From positions 3,410,001 to 3,474,000 of the forward strand of contig NZ_CP089932.1 in assembly GCF_021365465.1 (NCBI RefSeq): 64,000 nucleotides of DNA. The letters are read 5' to 3'. Origin of the DNA: Erwinia tracheiphila. GTDB taxonomy: Bacteria; Pseudomonadota; Gammaproteobacteria; Enterobacterales; Enterobacteriaceae. The translations under genes were made by a program, and so were the position numbers. Positions 1 through 9,167 of the stretch are shown here, piece after piece. The notes under the pieces are model-generated. The model was not told the DNA's origin. It did not search any database and saw only the letters and a program-made list of their open reading frames with translations. Within the stretch, counting starts at the first letter, position 1, and every line of letters begins with the position of its first letter.

Positions 1-2
1 GG

Positions 3-395
3 TTGTCTCTGCGTCCAGTAGAGATTATCGCTATTCACCACGGAAGTAGTGGTTTCAGTGATATTCTGGTCACTAGTTTCCCGCCGACTGATAAAGGAAA
101 AATCAACTGGTGGTTAAAAAATAAGAATATGTTAAAAAATAAATATGGTATTCCAAAACCTGATTCAGGTGGCTCTTTCTATCTCACTTTTTGGTTGTTT
201 GGCGATGGTTACAAAGAAGAAGGAAAATATGACAGATTATGCTTTAAAGACATGCAGCCGCCTGTTAATTGCATAGAAAAAAACAGAGTATTTTCTGTAG
301 AAACAGGTCGAAGCGATAATGTGTTTTTTACTGTAGATGATGCAATATATCGTATGAAAGAAAACGGGCAGATCGTAAAAGACGTATCCAATTAG
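3..395 (+). CDS. DUF943 family protein, 5' end outside window
   Basis: The reading frame is open from the first bases of the window, so the true start lies upstream. The 130 visible residues carry the usual DUF943 features: IIAIHHG near the start, FPPTDKGKINWWLKNK, FWLFGDGY and DRLCF. DUF943 proteins are short enterobacterial proteins, normally with an N-terminal membrane segment or signal that would fall outside the window. They often occur in type VI or polymorphic-toxin loci, and no biochemical function is established. The position next to P4-like and type VI cargo fits that habit. Family assignment is by recalled motif similarity. Confidence 0.7.
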   Translation: MSLRPVEIIAIHHGSSGFSDILVTSFPPTDKGKINWWLKNKNMLKNKYGIPKPDSGGSFYLTFWLFGDGYKEEGKYDRLCFKDMQPPVNCIEKNRVFSVETGRSDNVFFTVDDAIYRMKENGQIVKDVSN

Positions 396-574
396 ACTTG
401 CCGCCCTCGCGTAGAGACTGCAACAAAATCATCCCCGCTATCCGGCTTGCACCAGTCGTGTTGAAGTAGCAAAATGCTCAGGAGGCTATCTCGACGGAGA
501 GAAAAGCGGCAACGCCTTACCGCCTGCCTCAATCCCTTTCAGTAAGGCGATTGCGTGTAAGGCGAACGTAGCAG
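396..574. other. Intergenic, no gene recognised
   Basis: I see no gene in this stretch between the DUF943 gene and the next ORF. The GC content is higher than in the DUF943 gene, suggesting a junction between pieces of different origin. Confidence 0.4.
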
Positions 575-1150
575 ATGAAACCCGAACCAAAGCCCCTGAT
601 TTATCCCTTTGAAAACCCTTCAATGACTGTTGGCCTCGCAGCGATCAATGCCACAGAACCACCTTTCAAGGTAGAACCTCGCCATCTTGACGCCTGGTTT
701 AAGGAGGGCACTATAGCCCGTTATATGCTGATGGACGACCTACGGGAACTATGGAATCGTGAAGAGATCGGAGCGGTGTTCGATATGCTATTTGGAAAGG
801 TCAAAAACTGTAAGCTGATTGCAAATTGTCGAACTGATATGGAGTGGAGCCGTGCAGAAGCAGGTGAGGCACCAACTTATGGTGTTTTTTGCATTGATAC
901 CGCTGAAGCGCTCTACCTTGAAAATTGCGAAGAAAATCTCTCCACTGCTCGTAGCACCGATAAAGGGACAAGCCCCGCTGACTTCACGTCTTTCGATTTT
1001 CCAATGCCAGAACCGGTACTACCTCGCTACGAGGCACAGAAGATTTACGCAATGATCCACGGCCTTAACCTAACTGAAAGCGTAACGGAAGATAAAAAGG
1101 CACTGTTGCAAAAATCTGGAGGTGATAAACTCATCGTCACCTTTTGCTGA
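575..1150 (+). pseudogene. Unknown ORF truncated by IS26-like insertion
   Basis: About 174 native codons (575-1098) run straight into the left inverted repeat of the IS26-like element, which supplies the last residues and the stop codon. The protein is soluble-looking and acidic, with no signal peptide, and I do not recognise a family. A stretch around residues 45-75 (WFKEGTIARYMLMDDL, LFGKVKN) resembles nothing I can name. Its neighbours are phage-satellite genes, so a phage origin is plausible. The 3' part is missing because the sequence on the far side of the IS belongs to a different gene, so the insertion was accompanied by a deletion. Confidence 0.45.
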
Positions 1151-1916
1151 CGGAGCAGCACATGAATCCATTCAAAGGCCGGCATTTTCAGCGTGACATC
1201 ATCCTGTGGGCAGTGCGCTGGTACTGTAAATACGGCATCAGCTATCGTGAGCTGCAGGAAATGCTGGCCGAGCGCGGTGTCAACGTTGATCACTCCACGA
1301 TTTACCGCTGGGTTCAGCGTTATGCGCCTGAAATGGAAAAGCGGCTGCGCTGGTACTGGCGTAACCCTTCAGGGTTCTGCTCCTGGCATCTTGATGAAAC
1401 GTATATCAGAGTTAACGGCCGATGGGCATACTGTACCGTGCTGTTGACAGCAAAGGCCGCACCATCGATTTTTATCTTTCCCCGCGCCGTAACAGCAAAG
1501 CGGCATACCGGTTTCTGGGAAAGATTCTGAACAACGTGAAAGGCTGGCAGATCCCCCGCCTCATCAACACCGATAAAACCCCCACCTATAGTCGCGCCCT
1601 GGCGTTACTGAAGCGGGAAGGCCGGTGTCCGCCTGATGTTGAACACCGGCAGATTAAATACCGGAATAACGTCATTGAATGCGATCACGGCAAACTGAAA
1701 CGGATAATCGGTGCCACGCTGGGATTTAAATCCATGAAAACGGCATATGCCACCATCAGGGGGATTGAAGTCATGCGGGCATTGCGTAAAGGACAGGCGG
1801 AAAACTTTTACTACGGCCATCCTCTGGGCGAGATGCGTCTGGTGAGCAGGGTTTTTGAAATTTAAGGCATTTCTGTAATACAAAAGGTACAGCATCAAGA
1901 AATTTGCAACAGTGCC
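1099..1916 (+). mobile_element. IS26-like element (IS6 family)
   Basis: Perfect 14-bp terminal inverted repeats, GGCACTGTTGCAAA at 1099-1112 and its complement at 1903-1916, bound an 818-bp element, close to the 820 bp of IS26. The 8-bp flanks are gataaaaa on the left and aataattg on the right, so there is no target duplication. IS6-family elements move replicatively and commonly leave adjacent deletions, which fits the truncated genes on both sides. Confidence 0.93.
1162..1865 (+). pseudogene. IS26-like transposase, one-base frameshift
   Basis: The product is nearly identical to the IS26 DDE transposase: MNPFKGRHFQRDIILWAVRW at the start, LDETY with the first catalytic Asp, NTDK with the second, and the HGKLKR region at the end. 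The frame breaks near 1431: after NGRWAY the sequence reads catactgtacc where the family needs one more C to give Y-L-Y-R-A-V-D. The second half continues in another frame to 1865. The copy should be inactive unless ribosomes slip. Confidence 0.92.
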
Positions 1917-2324
1917 AATAATTGTACATGCGGTCATGTTGCCGTCTGGGAATGTGAATTCAGCCACATCCTTAAAGCCCCTCTTAAAACAGTTAATGCC
2001 ACCTGCCGCAATGTTGGCACGACGCACGGAAGAACAAATAAATTTGCCCTGTGCTGCCAGAATTGCGGACAACGCGCTTTTATCAATAGAACAGATCGGA
2101 TACACCCGCATATTTACACGCTTTATTGTTCCTGCACTGACATGGATTGCCAGCAGAGATTTGCTGCATCATTCAACTTTATAATGACACAGGTTCCCGG
2201 CGCTATAGCCAGTAGCAGATTACTACATGACTTAATTAAACATATCCCGGCAAGTGAGCACTTGGGCATTATTGATGCACTGAATAACTTTCAGAAGAAT
2301 AATCATGAGTCTAACCAAGCGTAA
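1917..2324 (+). pseudogene. P4-type Delta/Ogr zinc-finger activator, 5' truncated
   Basis: Read in frame from 1917, the sequence encodes two Ogr-like zinc-binding units. The first is a remnant (CTCGHVA ... CRNVG). The second is complete: CCQNCGQRA, then LYCSCTDMDCQQRF and an aromatic tail. Tandem Ogr units are characteristic of the P4 satellite Delta protein, which activates late promoters; P2 Ogr has only one. The start codon and the first few residues were removed by the IS26-like element. The visible part is about 135 residues, close to the size expected of Delta minus its N-terminus. This marks the region as a P4-like satellite remnant, in line with the P4-type integrase 2 kb downstream. 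Confidence 0.75.
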
Positions 2325-2381
2325 TTAACGGATTAAATCAACCGCTGTCAGAGTTACTTTATTCTTCCTCTTTAAAGTCCG

Positions 2382-2405
2382 GCCTCCGCATCAGGAGGCT
2401 TTTCA
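2382..2405 (+). terminator. Rho-independent terminator
   Basis: The stem GCCTCC / GGAGGC (2382-2387 and 2394-2399) has a 6-base loop and is followed by TTTT. It lies after the Delta-like gene and before tae4. Confidence 0.7.
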
Positions 2406-2464
2406 TTTCACTCCGCGCCATGTTATTAATACCACTCTGAAATTAACGTTACAGGAGTTGCGTT

Positions 2465-2980
2465 ATGGCTTTATCGTTTCAATCCCTCTGGAATGCCCAT
2501 CCTGAAATCAAAGGCGATGCAAACCCCTGCTGCCTGCCCAATGGCCTCAAAGCATTTGATGACCAGTGCGCGATAAGGCTGGGCACGGCAATGGCCCGTT
2601 GCGGCTGTGATGTTACCAGACTGAAAGCGGCATTTTGCTGGCACCACCCAAAAAAGGATGGTCACATCCTTCGGGCCGAGGAGCTTGCTAATGCCCTGCG
2701 AACTGCCCCATTCAACGGCATGCATCCAATGGTCAAAGTGACGGTTGCGAATTTTGAGACGGTGCTCAGAAATGAGAGAGGTATTATTTTCTTTAAAGAT
2801 TTTTGGAGGCGGGGAAATTAAACCTTTGCCAACCGTTCCGGCGATCATATTGACCAGTGGAACGGCAAGCGACTGACCACCCATATTAGCTATTTCAGGA
2901 TACACTGGGGATTACAATGGGAGGGTGTATTGAGCAGACTGTTTGACTCTAAAGAAATCTGGTTTTGGAAAATCAAATGA
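2465..2980 (+). pseudogene. tae4: Tae4-type T6SS amidase effector with internal stop
   Basis: The reading frame encodes a Tae4-family peptidoglycan amidase, the type VI effector that cuts the gamma-D-Glu-mDAP bond in the periplasm of the target cell. The N-terminal half has the NlpC/P60-like Cys motif (DQCAIRLG, about residues 36-43) and the HILRAEELA segment. At 2819-2821 a TAA codon interrupts the frame after FKDFWRRGN. The same frame then continues without shift through SGDHIDQWNG to a TGA at 2978-2980, giving 171 codons, the normal family length. The part beyond the stop holds the conserved His/Asp region needed for catalysis, so the 118-residue product should be inactive. Start: ATG preceded by a purine-rich site (caggag). 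Confidence 0.82.
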
Positions 2981-3213
2981 GAAGATTAAAGATTTTTCTT
3001 GCAGGCATTGCCGGGGTGGCAACGGGTTTAATTTTGATATTTATCCTTTTCCCGCATATGGCATTGTTTATAAATGGACCAGTAGTCAGCAACGATCAGA
3101 TGGATCAGAATGCTATCTTGTTGTTAATCTCTTTTCCGTCATTTGCGGCACTGGGTGCTCTCATGGGTGTTTTACTCATGCGGCACCGGCTCAACAAAAA
3201 ACGCCAGTCCTGA
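2977..3213 (+). CDS. Small two-helix membrane protein overlapping tae4
   Basis: The ATG at 2977 overlaps the original tae4 stop as ATGA, the usual arrangement for translational coupling. The 78-residue product has a membrane segment at about residues 4-27, a short polar connector, a second segment at about 48-70, and a basic tail. I do not recognise a family. Known Tai4 immunity proteins are periplasmic and larger, so this is not an obvious Tai4. Its tight coupling to an effector gene nevertheless makes an accessory or protective role the first guess. A TTG at 2965 would add four residues but is less likely. Confidence 0.55.
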   Translation: MRRLKIFLAGIAGVATGLILIFILFPHMALFINGPVVSNDQMDQNAILLLISFPSFAALGALMGVLLMRHRLNKKRQS

Positions 3214-3221
3214 CCGCTCAA

Positions 3222-3245
3222 CGCCGTTTTCTGCGGCGCTTTTTT
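3222..3245 (+). terminator. Rho-independent terminator
   Basis: The stem CGCCG / CGGCG (3222-3226 and 3234-3238) is followed by a run of T. It closes the tae4/membrane-protein transcription unit. Confidence 0.7.
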
Positions 3246-4088
3246 AACAGCTCCCTTCAGCAACTCAGCCACTCCCGCTGTGCAATACTTTGCCATAACT
3301 CACCGACATACAGAATGCCACGCAGCCCGCGCCGCATCTGGCCTGCGCCAGTTTTCTGAGAGCCGCGCCGCACGCCACGAATTTTAACTTTGCCCTGACG
3401 TAATTACACAAATTTCATTTTAAAACAATAAATTATAAATTCTGTCGGCGCGCCAGTTTTGCTCCTGAATGGCAAAGTCTGGCAAAAGTTTGCAAAGTTT
3501 GCCAAATCCGTTAAAGCCGTCCGGCGCGGCCTGCGGGGTGATTTGCGGGAATTTCAAATTGCAATAAAAACCGATCCCAAATACCGCAGACGCGGGGGGC
3601 GTAGCGCCGTTTCCGTCACGCGCACGATTCCGTCTGCCAGAACAAGACAGCCGCTAACGCGCGTCACGGGGTTAACGAGAGCGTAACAGGGATGTGGAGT
3701 CTACTGTTTATTGAGGACGTCAAGGGCCTTCTGAAGGGGCTATTTTCACTATTCATATCGTGGGTTGATGGCTAAGGTAGTTCTAAATTCGATGTTTTAT
3801 CCGACCGACGAACAAACGGGTACAATGGCGGGTACAAAAATAGACATTAATAAATTAAAACAACAATATCAATAAGTTAATTAAAATAACGATTCCTGCA
3901 GGGACACCACATGTTAACCTCCCAAAGTATCTCAAAGTCTACTAGCACTATTTATTTCAATAGGTTAGTTCCTCTCTGCAGTATCCCTGCGTCTCTAGAA
4001 GGCTCGCAAAATCCACTGTGTCATGTTGGTACAATTGTTGGTATGTTTGGTTCGATAACGCAGATACCATCAGCCGAGGATTTTTGCT
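3246..4088. other. Non-coding satellite region upstream of integrase
   Basis: No convincing gene is present. A short minus-strand open stretch ending at 3257 (about 45 codons, ending IAQREWLSC) looks like phage-satellite sequence but has no clear start. GC-rich DNA around 3500-3690 gives way to AT-rich DNA before the integrase. Three copies of GGTACAA (3819-3825, 3831-3837, 4028-4034) could be integrase arm-type sites, but no tRNA gene or duplicated core site is visible. Confidence 0.35.
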
Positions 4089-4529
4089 ATGTCGCTCACT
4101 GAGTTAAAGGTAAGAAATGCGAAGGCTGCTGCAAAGCCCGTCAAAATGACTGACGGTAACGGCATGCATCTTTTGATCACCCCGCACGGTTCGAAATATT
4201 GGCGTTTTCAGTATCGCTTTGGTGGCAAACAAAAGATTCTCGCACTAGGTGTTTATCCTGAGGTTACGTTATCAGAAGCCAGGCGTAGAAGAGACGAAGC
4301 AATGCAACTCGTTGCAAACGGTGTTGATCCAAGCGAAAAACGTAAAGCTGAAAAAGTAGAAATCAAAGGTCTGCTGACATTTGAAAAGGTTGCACGAGAC
4401 TGGCATGCCAGCAACAGAACCTGGTCGGAAAGCCACCGAACTACAGTGTTAAATAGTCTTGTAAGTCATTTATTCCCCATCATTGGCAATCGTAATATCA
4501 CCGAACTCAAAACCCGTGACTTACTGATT

Positions 4530-5730
4530 TGTATTAGTCGCGACTTGATCTGACAATGGGCCTTGAAAGGTTGAGAGTTACCGGTTTTGATATGGGTGTC
4601 GAATCCTTATACAAAACGCGAGGTAACTCTCATGCTTCATACTAACAATCCCATCATCAAACACAAAGCCGGTTTACTCAATCTGGCCGAAGAGCTCGGT
4701 AACGTATCAAAAGCCTGTAAGATCATGGGCGTGTCGCGAGACACGTTTTACCGTTATCAGGAACTGGCTGAAGAAGGCGGTATTGATGCGCTGGTTAATC
4801 AAAGTCGTAGGGTACCCAACCTGAAGAACCGCGCCGATGAGGCCACGGAACGTGCGGTTGTTGAGTACGCCGTTGAGTTCCCGGCTCATGGTCAGCATCG
4901 GACTAGCAATGAACTTCGTAAAAAAGGCATGTTTATCTCCGGCAGCGGCGTGCGCTCCATCTGGCAACGACACGACCTGGAGAACTTCCGTAAACGCCTG
5001 AAGGCGCTTGAGGAGAAAGTCGCTAAAGAAGGCATTGTGCTTACCGATGCCCAAATCGCAGCGCTGGAGAAAAAGGCGCATGATGATGAGGCCAGCGGCG
5101 AAATCGAGACGGCACATCCGGGTTATCTCGGGTCGCAGGACACCTTCTACGTGGGCAATCTGAAAGGTGTGGGTCGTATCTACCAGCAGACGTTCGTGGA
5201 TACGTACTCGAAAGTGGCACACTGCAAGCTGTATACAAGTAAAACGCCGATCACCGCCGCCGACCTGCTCAATGATCGCGTATTGCCGTTCTACGAGGCT
5301 CAGGGACTGCCGATGCTGAGAATACTGACCGACAGGGGTACGGAGTACTGTGGTAAAGTGGAGCAGCATGATTATCAGCTTTATCTGGCCATCAACGATA
5401 TCGACCATACGAAAACGAAGGCGATGTCTCCACAGACGAACGGTATCTGCGAGCGCTTCCATAAAACCATTTTGCAGGATTTTTATCAGGCCACGTTCCG
5501 CAAGAAGTTATATGGAGACCTGGAAAGCCTGCAGGCAGATCTGGACAACTGGTTGTGGCATTACAATAATGAGCGAACTCATCAGGGTAAAATGTGCTGC
5601 GGGCGTACGCCAATGGCAACTTTACTTGATGGTAAACGGGTCTGGGCAGAAAAAAATCTGAACCAGATTTAATCTGACAGACACCTGTATAAATAACCGG
5701 TAACTGTCAGATCAGGTCTGAGCTAGTACA
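4530..5730 (+). mobile_element. IS481-family element, copy A (intact)
   Basis: The 1201-bp element begins TGTATTAGTCGCGACTTGAT and ends as the complement of TGTACTAGCTCAGACCTGAT, giving 26-bp imperfect terminal repeats. The 7-bp target duplication is ACTGATT at 4523-4529 and 5731-5737. This copy has an undamaged transposase and serves as reference for five other, damaged copies (B 14024, C 16431, D 42195, E 45127, F 54826). Confidence 0.92.
4632..5672 (+). CDS. IS481-family transposase
   Basis: The protein has 346 residues, starting at the ATG after the gaggtaactct ribosome site. An N-terminal helix-turn-helix (about residues 15-60, GNVSKACKIMGVSRDTFYRY) precedes the rve integrase core with its DDE signature: Asp in FVDTY, Asp in LTDRGTEY, Glu in GICERFH. 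This is the only one of the six copies with an uninterrupted frame, so it is the likely source of transposase for the rest. Confidence 0.92.
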   Translation: MLHTNNPIIKHKAGLLNLAEELGNVSKACKIMGVSRDTFYRYQELAEEGGIDALVNQSRRVPNLKNRADEATERAVVEYAVEFPAHGQHRTSNELRKKGMFISGSGVRSIWQRHDLENFRKRLKALEEKVAKEGIVLTDAQIAALEKKAHDDEASGEIETAHPGYLGSQDTFYVGNLKGVGRIYQQTFVDTYSKVAHCKLYTSKTPITAADLLNDRVLPFYEAQGLPMLRILTDRGTEYCGKVEQHDYQLYLAINDIDHTKTKAMSPQTNGICERFHKTILQDFYQATFRKKLYGDLESLQADLDNWLWHYNNERTHQGKMCCGRTPMATLLDGKRVWAEKNLNQI

Positions 5731-5992
5731 ACTGATTCCATTAAAAAGGGCTGAAGCAACAGGTCACCTCGAACTAGCTTCACGTCTTCAACAACGCATA
5801 ACTGCGATCATGAGATATGCTGTCCACAATGCATTGATTGATCAAAATCCTGCCTATGACCTTGCTGGCGCAGTGATTTCTACAAAAAGTATTCACCGCC
5901 CTGCCCTTCCTTTAGAGCGGCTAGCAGAACTAATGCAGCGCATTGAAGCCTATAAAGGCAAAGTGACCTGCCCCCAGTATTAGATACAACCT

Positions 5993-6826
5993 TCAGTTAG
6001 TAATGTCGGTTGGTTTTTCTTCATGTTTCCCGTTTCGCCAGCATGCTGCAAATTCAAGCGGCGTCTGGTAATTCAGCGATGAATGAGGTCTGGACTCGTT
6101 ATAATCCTGCCGCCAGTCATTAATGATTTTCCGGGCATGAAGAATATCGCTGAACCAGTGCTCATTCAGGCATTCATCCCGAAAGCGTCCGTTAAAACTC
6201 TCAATAAATCCGTTCTGTGTTGGCTTACCCGGCTGGATAAGTCGCAGTTCTACACCATGCTCAAAAGCCCACTGTTCGAGCGCACAGCAGGTAAATTCCG
6301 GGCCCTGATCGGTTCTTATCGTTGCCGGATAGCCGCGAAACAGCGCGAGGCCGTCCAGAATACGTGCGACCTGAACGCCTGAAATACCGAAAGCGGCGGT
6401 GATCGTCAGACACTCCTTCGTGAAATCATCCACGCAGGTCAGGCACTTAATCCGGCGGCCGCTGGAAAGTGCATCCATGACAAAATCCATCGACCATGTC
6501 AGGTTCGGCGCATCCGGGCGGAGAAGCGGAAGCCGCTCAGTCGCCAGACCCTTACGGCGTCGCCTGCGTTTTACACCGAGACCGTTAAGGTGATAGATGC
6601 GGTAAACCCTCTTGTGGTTGACGTGAAGGCCCTCCCGACGCAATAACTGCCAGATGCGCCGGTAACCAAATCGGCGACGTTCAAGTGCCAGCTCTGTGAT
6701 ACGCAGAGATAGTTGCGCGTCAGCAGCCGGACGCTGAACCGAATAACGGCAGGTTGAAAGGGACAGACCGGCCAGCCTGCAGGCACGACGTTGCGACAGA
6801 CCCGTTATCTCACACATGACTTCCAC
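5993..6826 (-). CDS. IS3-family OrfB integrase-like transposase
   Basis: This is the catalytic DDE half of the IS3-family transposase, 277 residues from the internal ATG but open further upstream for fusion with OrfA. Catalytic motifs are WSMDFV (first Asp), IRTDQGPEF (second Asp) and [12 protein letters not shown] (Glu). The C-terminal part has the usual [10 protein letters not shown]. No lesion is visible, so the element may be active. Confidence 0.9.
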   Translation of the reverse strand: MEVMCEITGLSQRRACRLAGLSLSTCRYSVQRPAADAQLSLRITELALERRRFGYRRIWQLLRREGLHVNHKRVYRIYHLNGLGVKRRRRRKGLATERLPLLRPDAPNLTWSMDFVMDALSSGRRIKCLTCVDDFTKECLTITAAFGISGVQVARILDGLALFRGYPATIRTDQGPEFTCCALEQWAFEHGVELRLIQPGKPTQNGFIESFNGRFRDECLNEHWFSDILHARKIINDWRQDYNESRPHSSLNYQTPLEFAACWRNGKHEEKPTDITN

Positions 6827-6849
6827 GGCTTCCCGCTTCTGGTCTGTCG

Positions 6850-7113
6850 TCAGAACTTTCGGCCCAGAGCCACCTTAAGCGCCTCCTTATCCAGCATGGC
6901 TTCAGCGAGCAGCTTCTTGAGGCGGGCGTTCTCCTCTTCAAGTGACTTGAGCCGCTTCACTTCGGGGACTTCCATGCCGCCAAACTTCTTGCGCCCGGTG
7001 TAGAAGGTAGCGTCTGAAATAGCATGCTTGCGGCAGAGTTCCCGGGCCGAAACCCCGGCTTCGGCCTCGCGGAGAATACTGATGATCTGTTCGTCGGAAA
7101 ATCGCTTCTTCAT
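6850..7113 (-). CDS. IS3-family OrfA
   Basis: The 87-residue OrfA has a helix-turn-helix ([33 protein letters not shown]) and a leucine-zipper segment ([20 protein letters not shown]). It provides DNA binding and multimerisation and is normally joined to OrfB by -1 frameshifting. The slippery region is expected around the AAAG close to the OrfA stop, where the OrfB frame is already open ([14 protein letters not shown]). Confidence 0.9.
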   Translation of the reverse strand: MKKRFSDEQIISILREAEAGVSARELCRKHAISDATFYTGRKKFGGMEVPEVKRLKSLEEENARLKKLLAEAMLDKEALKVALGRKF

Positions 7114-7186
7114 GGGGATGTCCTCATGTGACTTATGAAGACATTACTAACATCGCGCTGTATTAATCAACGGGGAGCAGGTCAAA

Positions 7187-7340
7187 GCTCAGAAGGTCTC
7201 GTGCAAAAATACAGAGGTAAAAGGGACATACCTCTGCAAAGTAGATACAGATATTACTCTACCTTTTATGGGCGAAAAACAGACTGTAGCTGAATTCAAA
7301 TTTATGAAGACAGACCTTGGGTGGGAAGTATCGCCGTAAC
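7187..7340 (+). pseudogene. C-terminal fragment of unknown protein
   Basis: An open frame directly behind the IS3 element reads about 50 residues (including TYLCKVDTDITLPF and FKFMKTDLGWEVSP) to a TAA at 7338-7340. It looks like the end of a small secreted or periplasmic protein, but I cannot name it. The 5' part is missing. It is followed closely by a small membrane-protein gene, so both may belong to one effector/immunity-type cluster. Confidence 0.4.
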
Positions 7341-7620
7341 AGAAGAAAATATTGAATATAATAAAATTCAGAAGAAGTTTCAGAATATATTTTTTGACTA
7401 AATAACACCACCAGGGAAGCACTAAATAAAAATTAAATACTATAACCCTTTCAGAAATTTGTTAGATTTGTAAGAGGCTTAGGTAATGAGTTATAATCAA
7501 CTTATCGCGGGTAAATTGAATGAAGCTCATTATGAATAAAATGCAAATCGAAGAACTTATTGTAAAAGAAGGATTTACACCCAAGGAGATATCTGTGATA
7601 CGTCAGCATGCTGAGAAAGA

Positions 7621-8934
7621 GAGCCTGTAATTTAAATTGTGTATCTGCCTGTTTTTGATATCTTCATTTCGATAACGGAGACAGGTAATTATGGACGAAA
7701 AAAGACTCAAAGCCCTTGCGGCTGAACTGGCTAAGGGGCTGAAAACCGAAGCCGATCTCAACCAGTTTTCCCGCATGCTGACGAAGCTTACAGTTGAAAC
7801 TGCGCTCAATGCTGAGCTGACTGACCACATCGGACACGAAAAGAACGCACCCAAAACAGGCTCAAATACCCGCAATGGTTATTCGTCAAAAACGTTGTTG
7901 TGCGACGATGGTGAGATTGAAATCAGTACACCACGTGATCGTGAAAGCACCTTCGAACCTCAGCTTATTAAGAAAAATCAGACACGTATTACGCAGATGG
8001 ACAGTCAGATCCTGTCGTTGTATGCAAAAGGCATGACCACCCGGGAGATTGTCGCCACCTTCAAAGAAATGTACGATGCGGACGTCTCACCCACGCTGAT
8101 ATCGAAAGTCACTGATGCGGTGAAAGAGCAGGTATCTGAGTGGCAAAACCGTCCGCTGGATGCTCTGTATCCCATTGTTTATCTTGACTGTATTGTCGTA
8201 AAAGTTCGCCACAGTGGCACTGTAATTAACAAAGCCGTATTCCTTGCTCTGGGTATTAACACCGAAGGCCAGAAAGAATTACTGGGCATGTGGCTCGCAG
8301 AAAATGAAGGTGCGAAGTTCTGGCTCAGCGTGCTGACTGAGCTGAAGAATCGAGGTCTCCAGGATATCCTGATTGCCTGCGTGGATGGCCTTAAGGGCTT
8401 TCCGGATGCGATAAACAGCGTGTACCCGCAGACGCATATCCAGTTGTGCATTATTCACATGGTACGCAACAGCCTGAAATACGTGTCATGGAAGGACTAT
8501 AAAGCCGTTACTGGCGGTCTGAAAGCGGTTTATCAGGCTCCGACAGAAGCAGCAGCGCTGATGGCCCTGGATAAGTTCGCTGATGTCTGGGACGACAAAT
8601 ATCCGCAAATCAGCAAAAGCTGGCGTGCACACTGGGAAAATCTCAATACGTTCTTTGGTTATCCACCAGATATACGTAAGGCTATCTACACCACGAATGC
8701 CATCGAGTCGCTGAACAGCGTTATCCGGGCAGCGATAAAGAAACGCAAAGTGTTCCCGACAGATGACTCAGTGCGCAAGGTGATATATCTGGCAATCCAG
8801 TCGGCCTCGAAAAAATGGAGTATGCCGATCCAGAACTGGCGGCTGGCAATGAGTCGCTTTATTATCGAGTTTGGTGACCGCCTGAGCGATCACCTTTAAT
8901 ACGGTGGCAGATACACAGAATTATTTACAGGGTC
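7621..8934 (+). mobile_element. IS256-family element, copy 1
   Basis: The 1314-bp element runs from GAGCCTGTAATTTAAATTGT to the complement of GACCCTGTAAATAATTCTGT. The inner part of both ends shares TGTGTATCTGCC. The 8-bp target duplication is GAGAAAGA at 7613-7620 and 8935-8942. It encodes the same protein as the copies at 11637 and 54858, so all three spread recently. By size (402-residue transposase) it resembles IS285-like elements. Confidence 0.93.
7691..8899 (+). CDS. IS256-family (mutator-type) transposase, copy 1
   Basis: 402 residues. DDE transposase of the mutator class: Asp in YLDCIVVKV, Asp in IACVDGLKGFPDAI (the family signature with CIIHMVRNS following), and Glu in TTNAIESLNSVIR. 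The N-terminal ~100 residues form the DNA-binding part. It is preceded by the ribosome site ggagacag. The frame is undamaged. Confidence 0.95.
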   Translation: MDEKRLKALAAELAKGLKTEADLNQFSRMLTKLTVETALNAELTDHIGHEKNAPKTGSNTRNGYSSKTLLCDDGEIEISTPRDRESTFEPQLIKKNQTRITQMDSQILSLYAKGMTTREIVATFKEMYDADVSPTLISKVTDAVKEQVSEWQNRPLDALYPIVYLDCIVVKVRHSGTVINKAVFLALGINTEGQKELLGMWLAENEGAKFWLSVLTELKNRGLQDILIACVDGLKGFPDAINSVYPQTHIQLCIIHMVRNSLKYVSWKDYKAVTGGLKAVYQAPTEAAALMALDKFADVWDDKYPQISKSWRAHWENLNTFFGYPPDIRKAIYTTNAIESLNSVIRAAIKKRKVFPTDDSVRKVIYLAIQSASKKWSMPIQNWRLAMSRFIIEFGDRLSDHL

Positions 8935-9167
8935 GAGAAAGACGGTTATCCTTATCCTTGGCTTCTTTCACAGTTAAAGAAAAGATTCATAGTTGCAATG
9001 GTATTAATAGTAATCCTTCTCATAGGGCTCATTTATACCATACGCAGTGGTACACAAGAAAACCTTGTTTCGTATTCGATCACACTTGTAGCAGGTTTCG
9101 TTATTTTATATATATTCGTACCTTTGAAACCTGCATTTAAAGCTTACAGATTCATGAAAAAGCATGG

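Larger units (their letters stand above)
4089..5963 (+). pseudogene. int: P4-type integrase, split by IS481 and cut by IS3
   Basis: The first 147 residues match P4-type tyrosine integrases: an N-terminal arm-binding DUF4102 domain (MSLTELKVRNAKAAAKPVK, GSKYWRFQYRFGGKQK, LGVYPEVTLSEAR) and the start of the SAM-like core-binding domain. The IS481-family element at 4530-5730 interrupts it with a 7-bp duplication. Frame and sense resume at 5731 (ILPLKRAEATGHLE type sequence) and run through the catalytic-domain entry (HRPALPLERLAELM) until the IS3-family element at 5964. The catalytic Arg-His-Tyr domain is absent beyond it, so the gene is dead even without the first insertion. It shows that the 5' island is a mobilised P4-like element. 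Confidence 0.88.
5964..7184 (-). mobile_element. IS3-family element, IS407 group
   Basis: The 1221-bp element has ends TGACCTGCCCCCAGT (left) and the complement of TGACCTGCTCCCCGT (right). It carries overlapping orfA and orfB on the minus strand. Only aag is shared at the two flanks, and the sequences beyond do not belong to one gene (integrase on the left, an unrelated C-terminus on the right). A deletion or rearrangement therefore probably accompanied or followed insertion. Confidence 0.88.

Noticed and set aside
1605..2111. 168-codon minus-strand frame after the IS26-like element
   Set aside because: The plus strand in a different frame gives the Delta/Ogr zinc fingers, which explains this sequence better.
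3819..4034. attP/attL site of the P4-type integrase
   Set aside because: GGTACAA repeats are suggestive, but no tRNA gene, core duplication or matching second end is visible.
4707..5462. 251-codon minus-strand frame over the IS481 transposase
   Set aside because: It is the antisense shadow of the transposase gene; the same shadow recurs in the other copies and has no ribosome site or domain.
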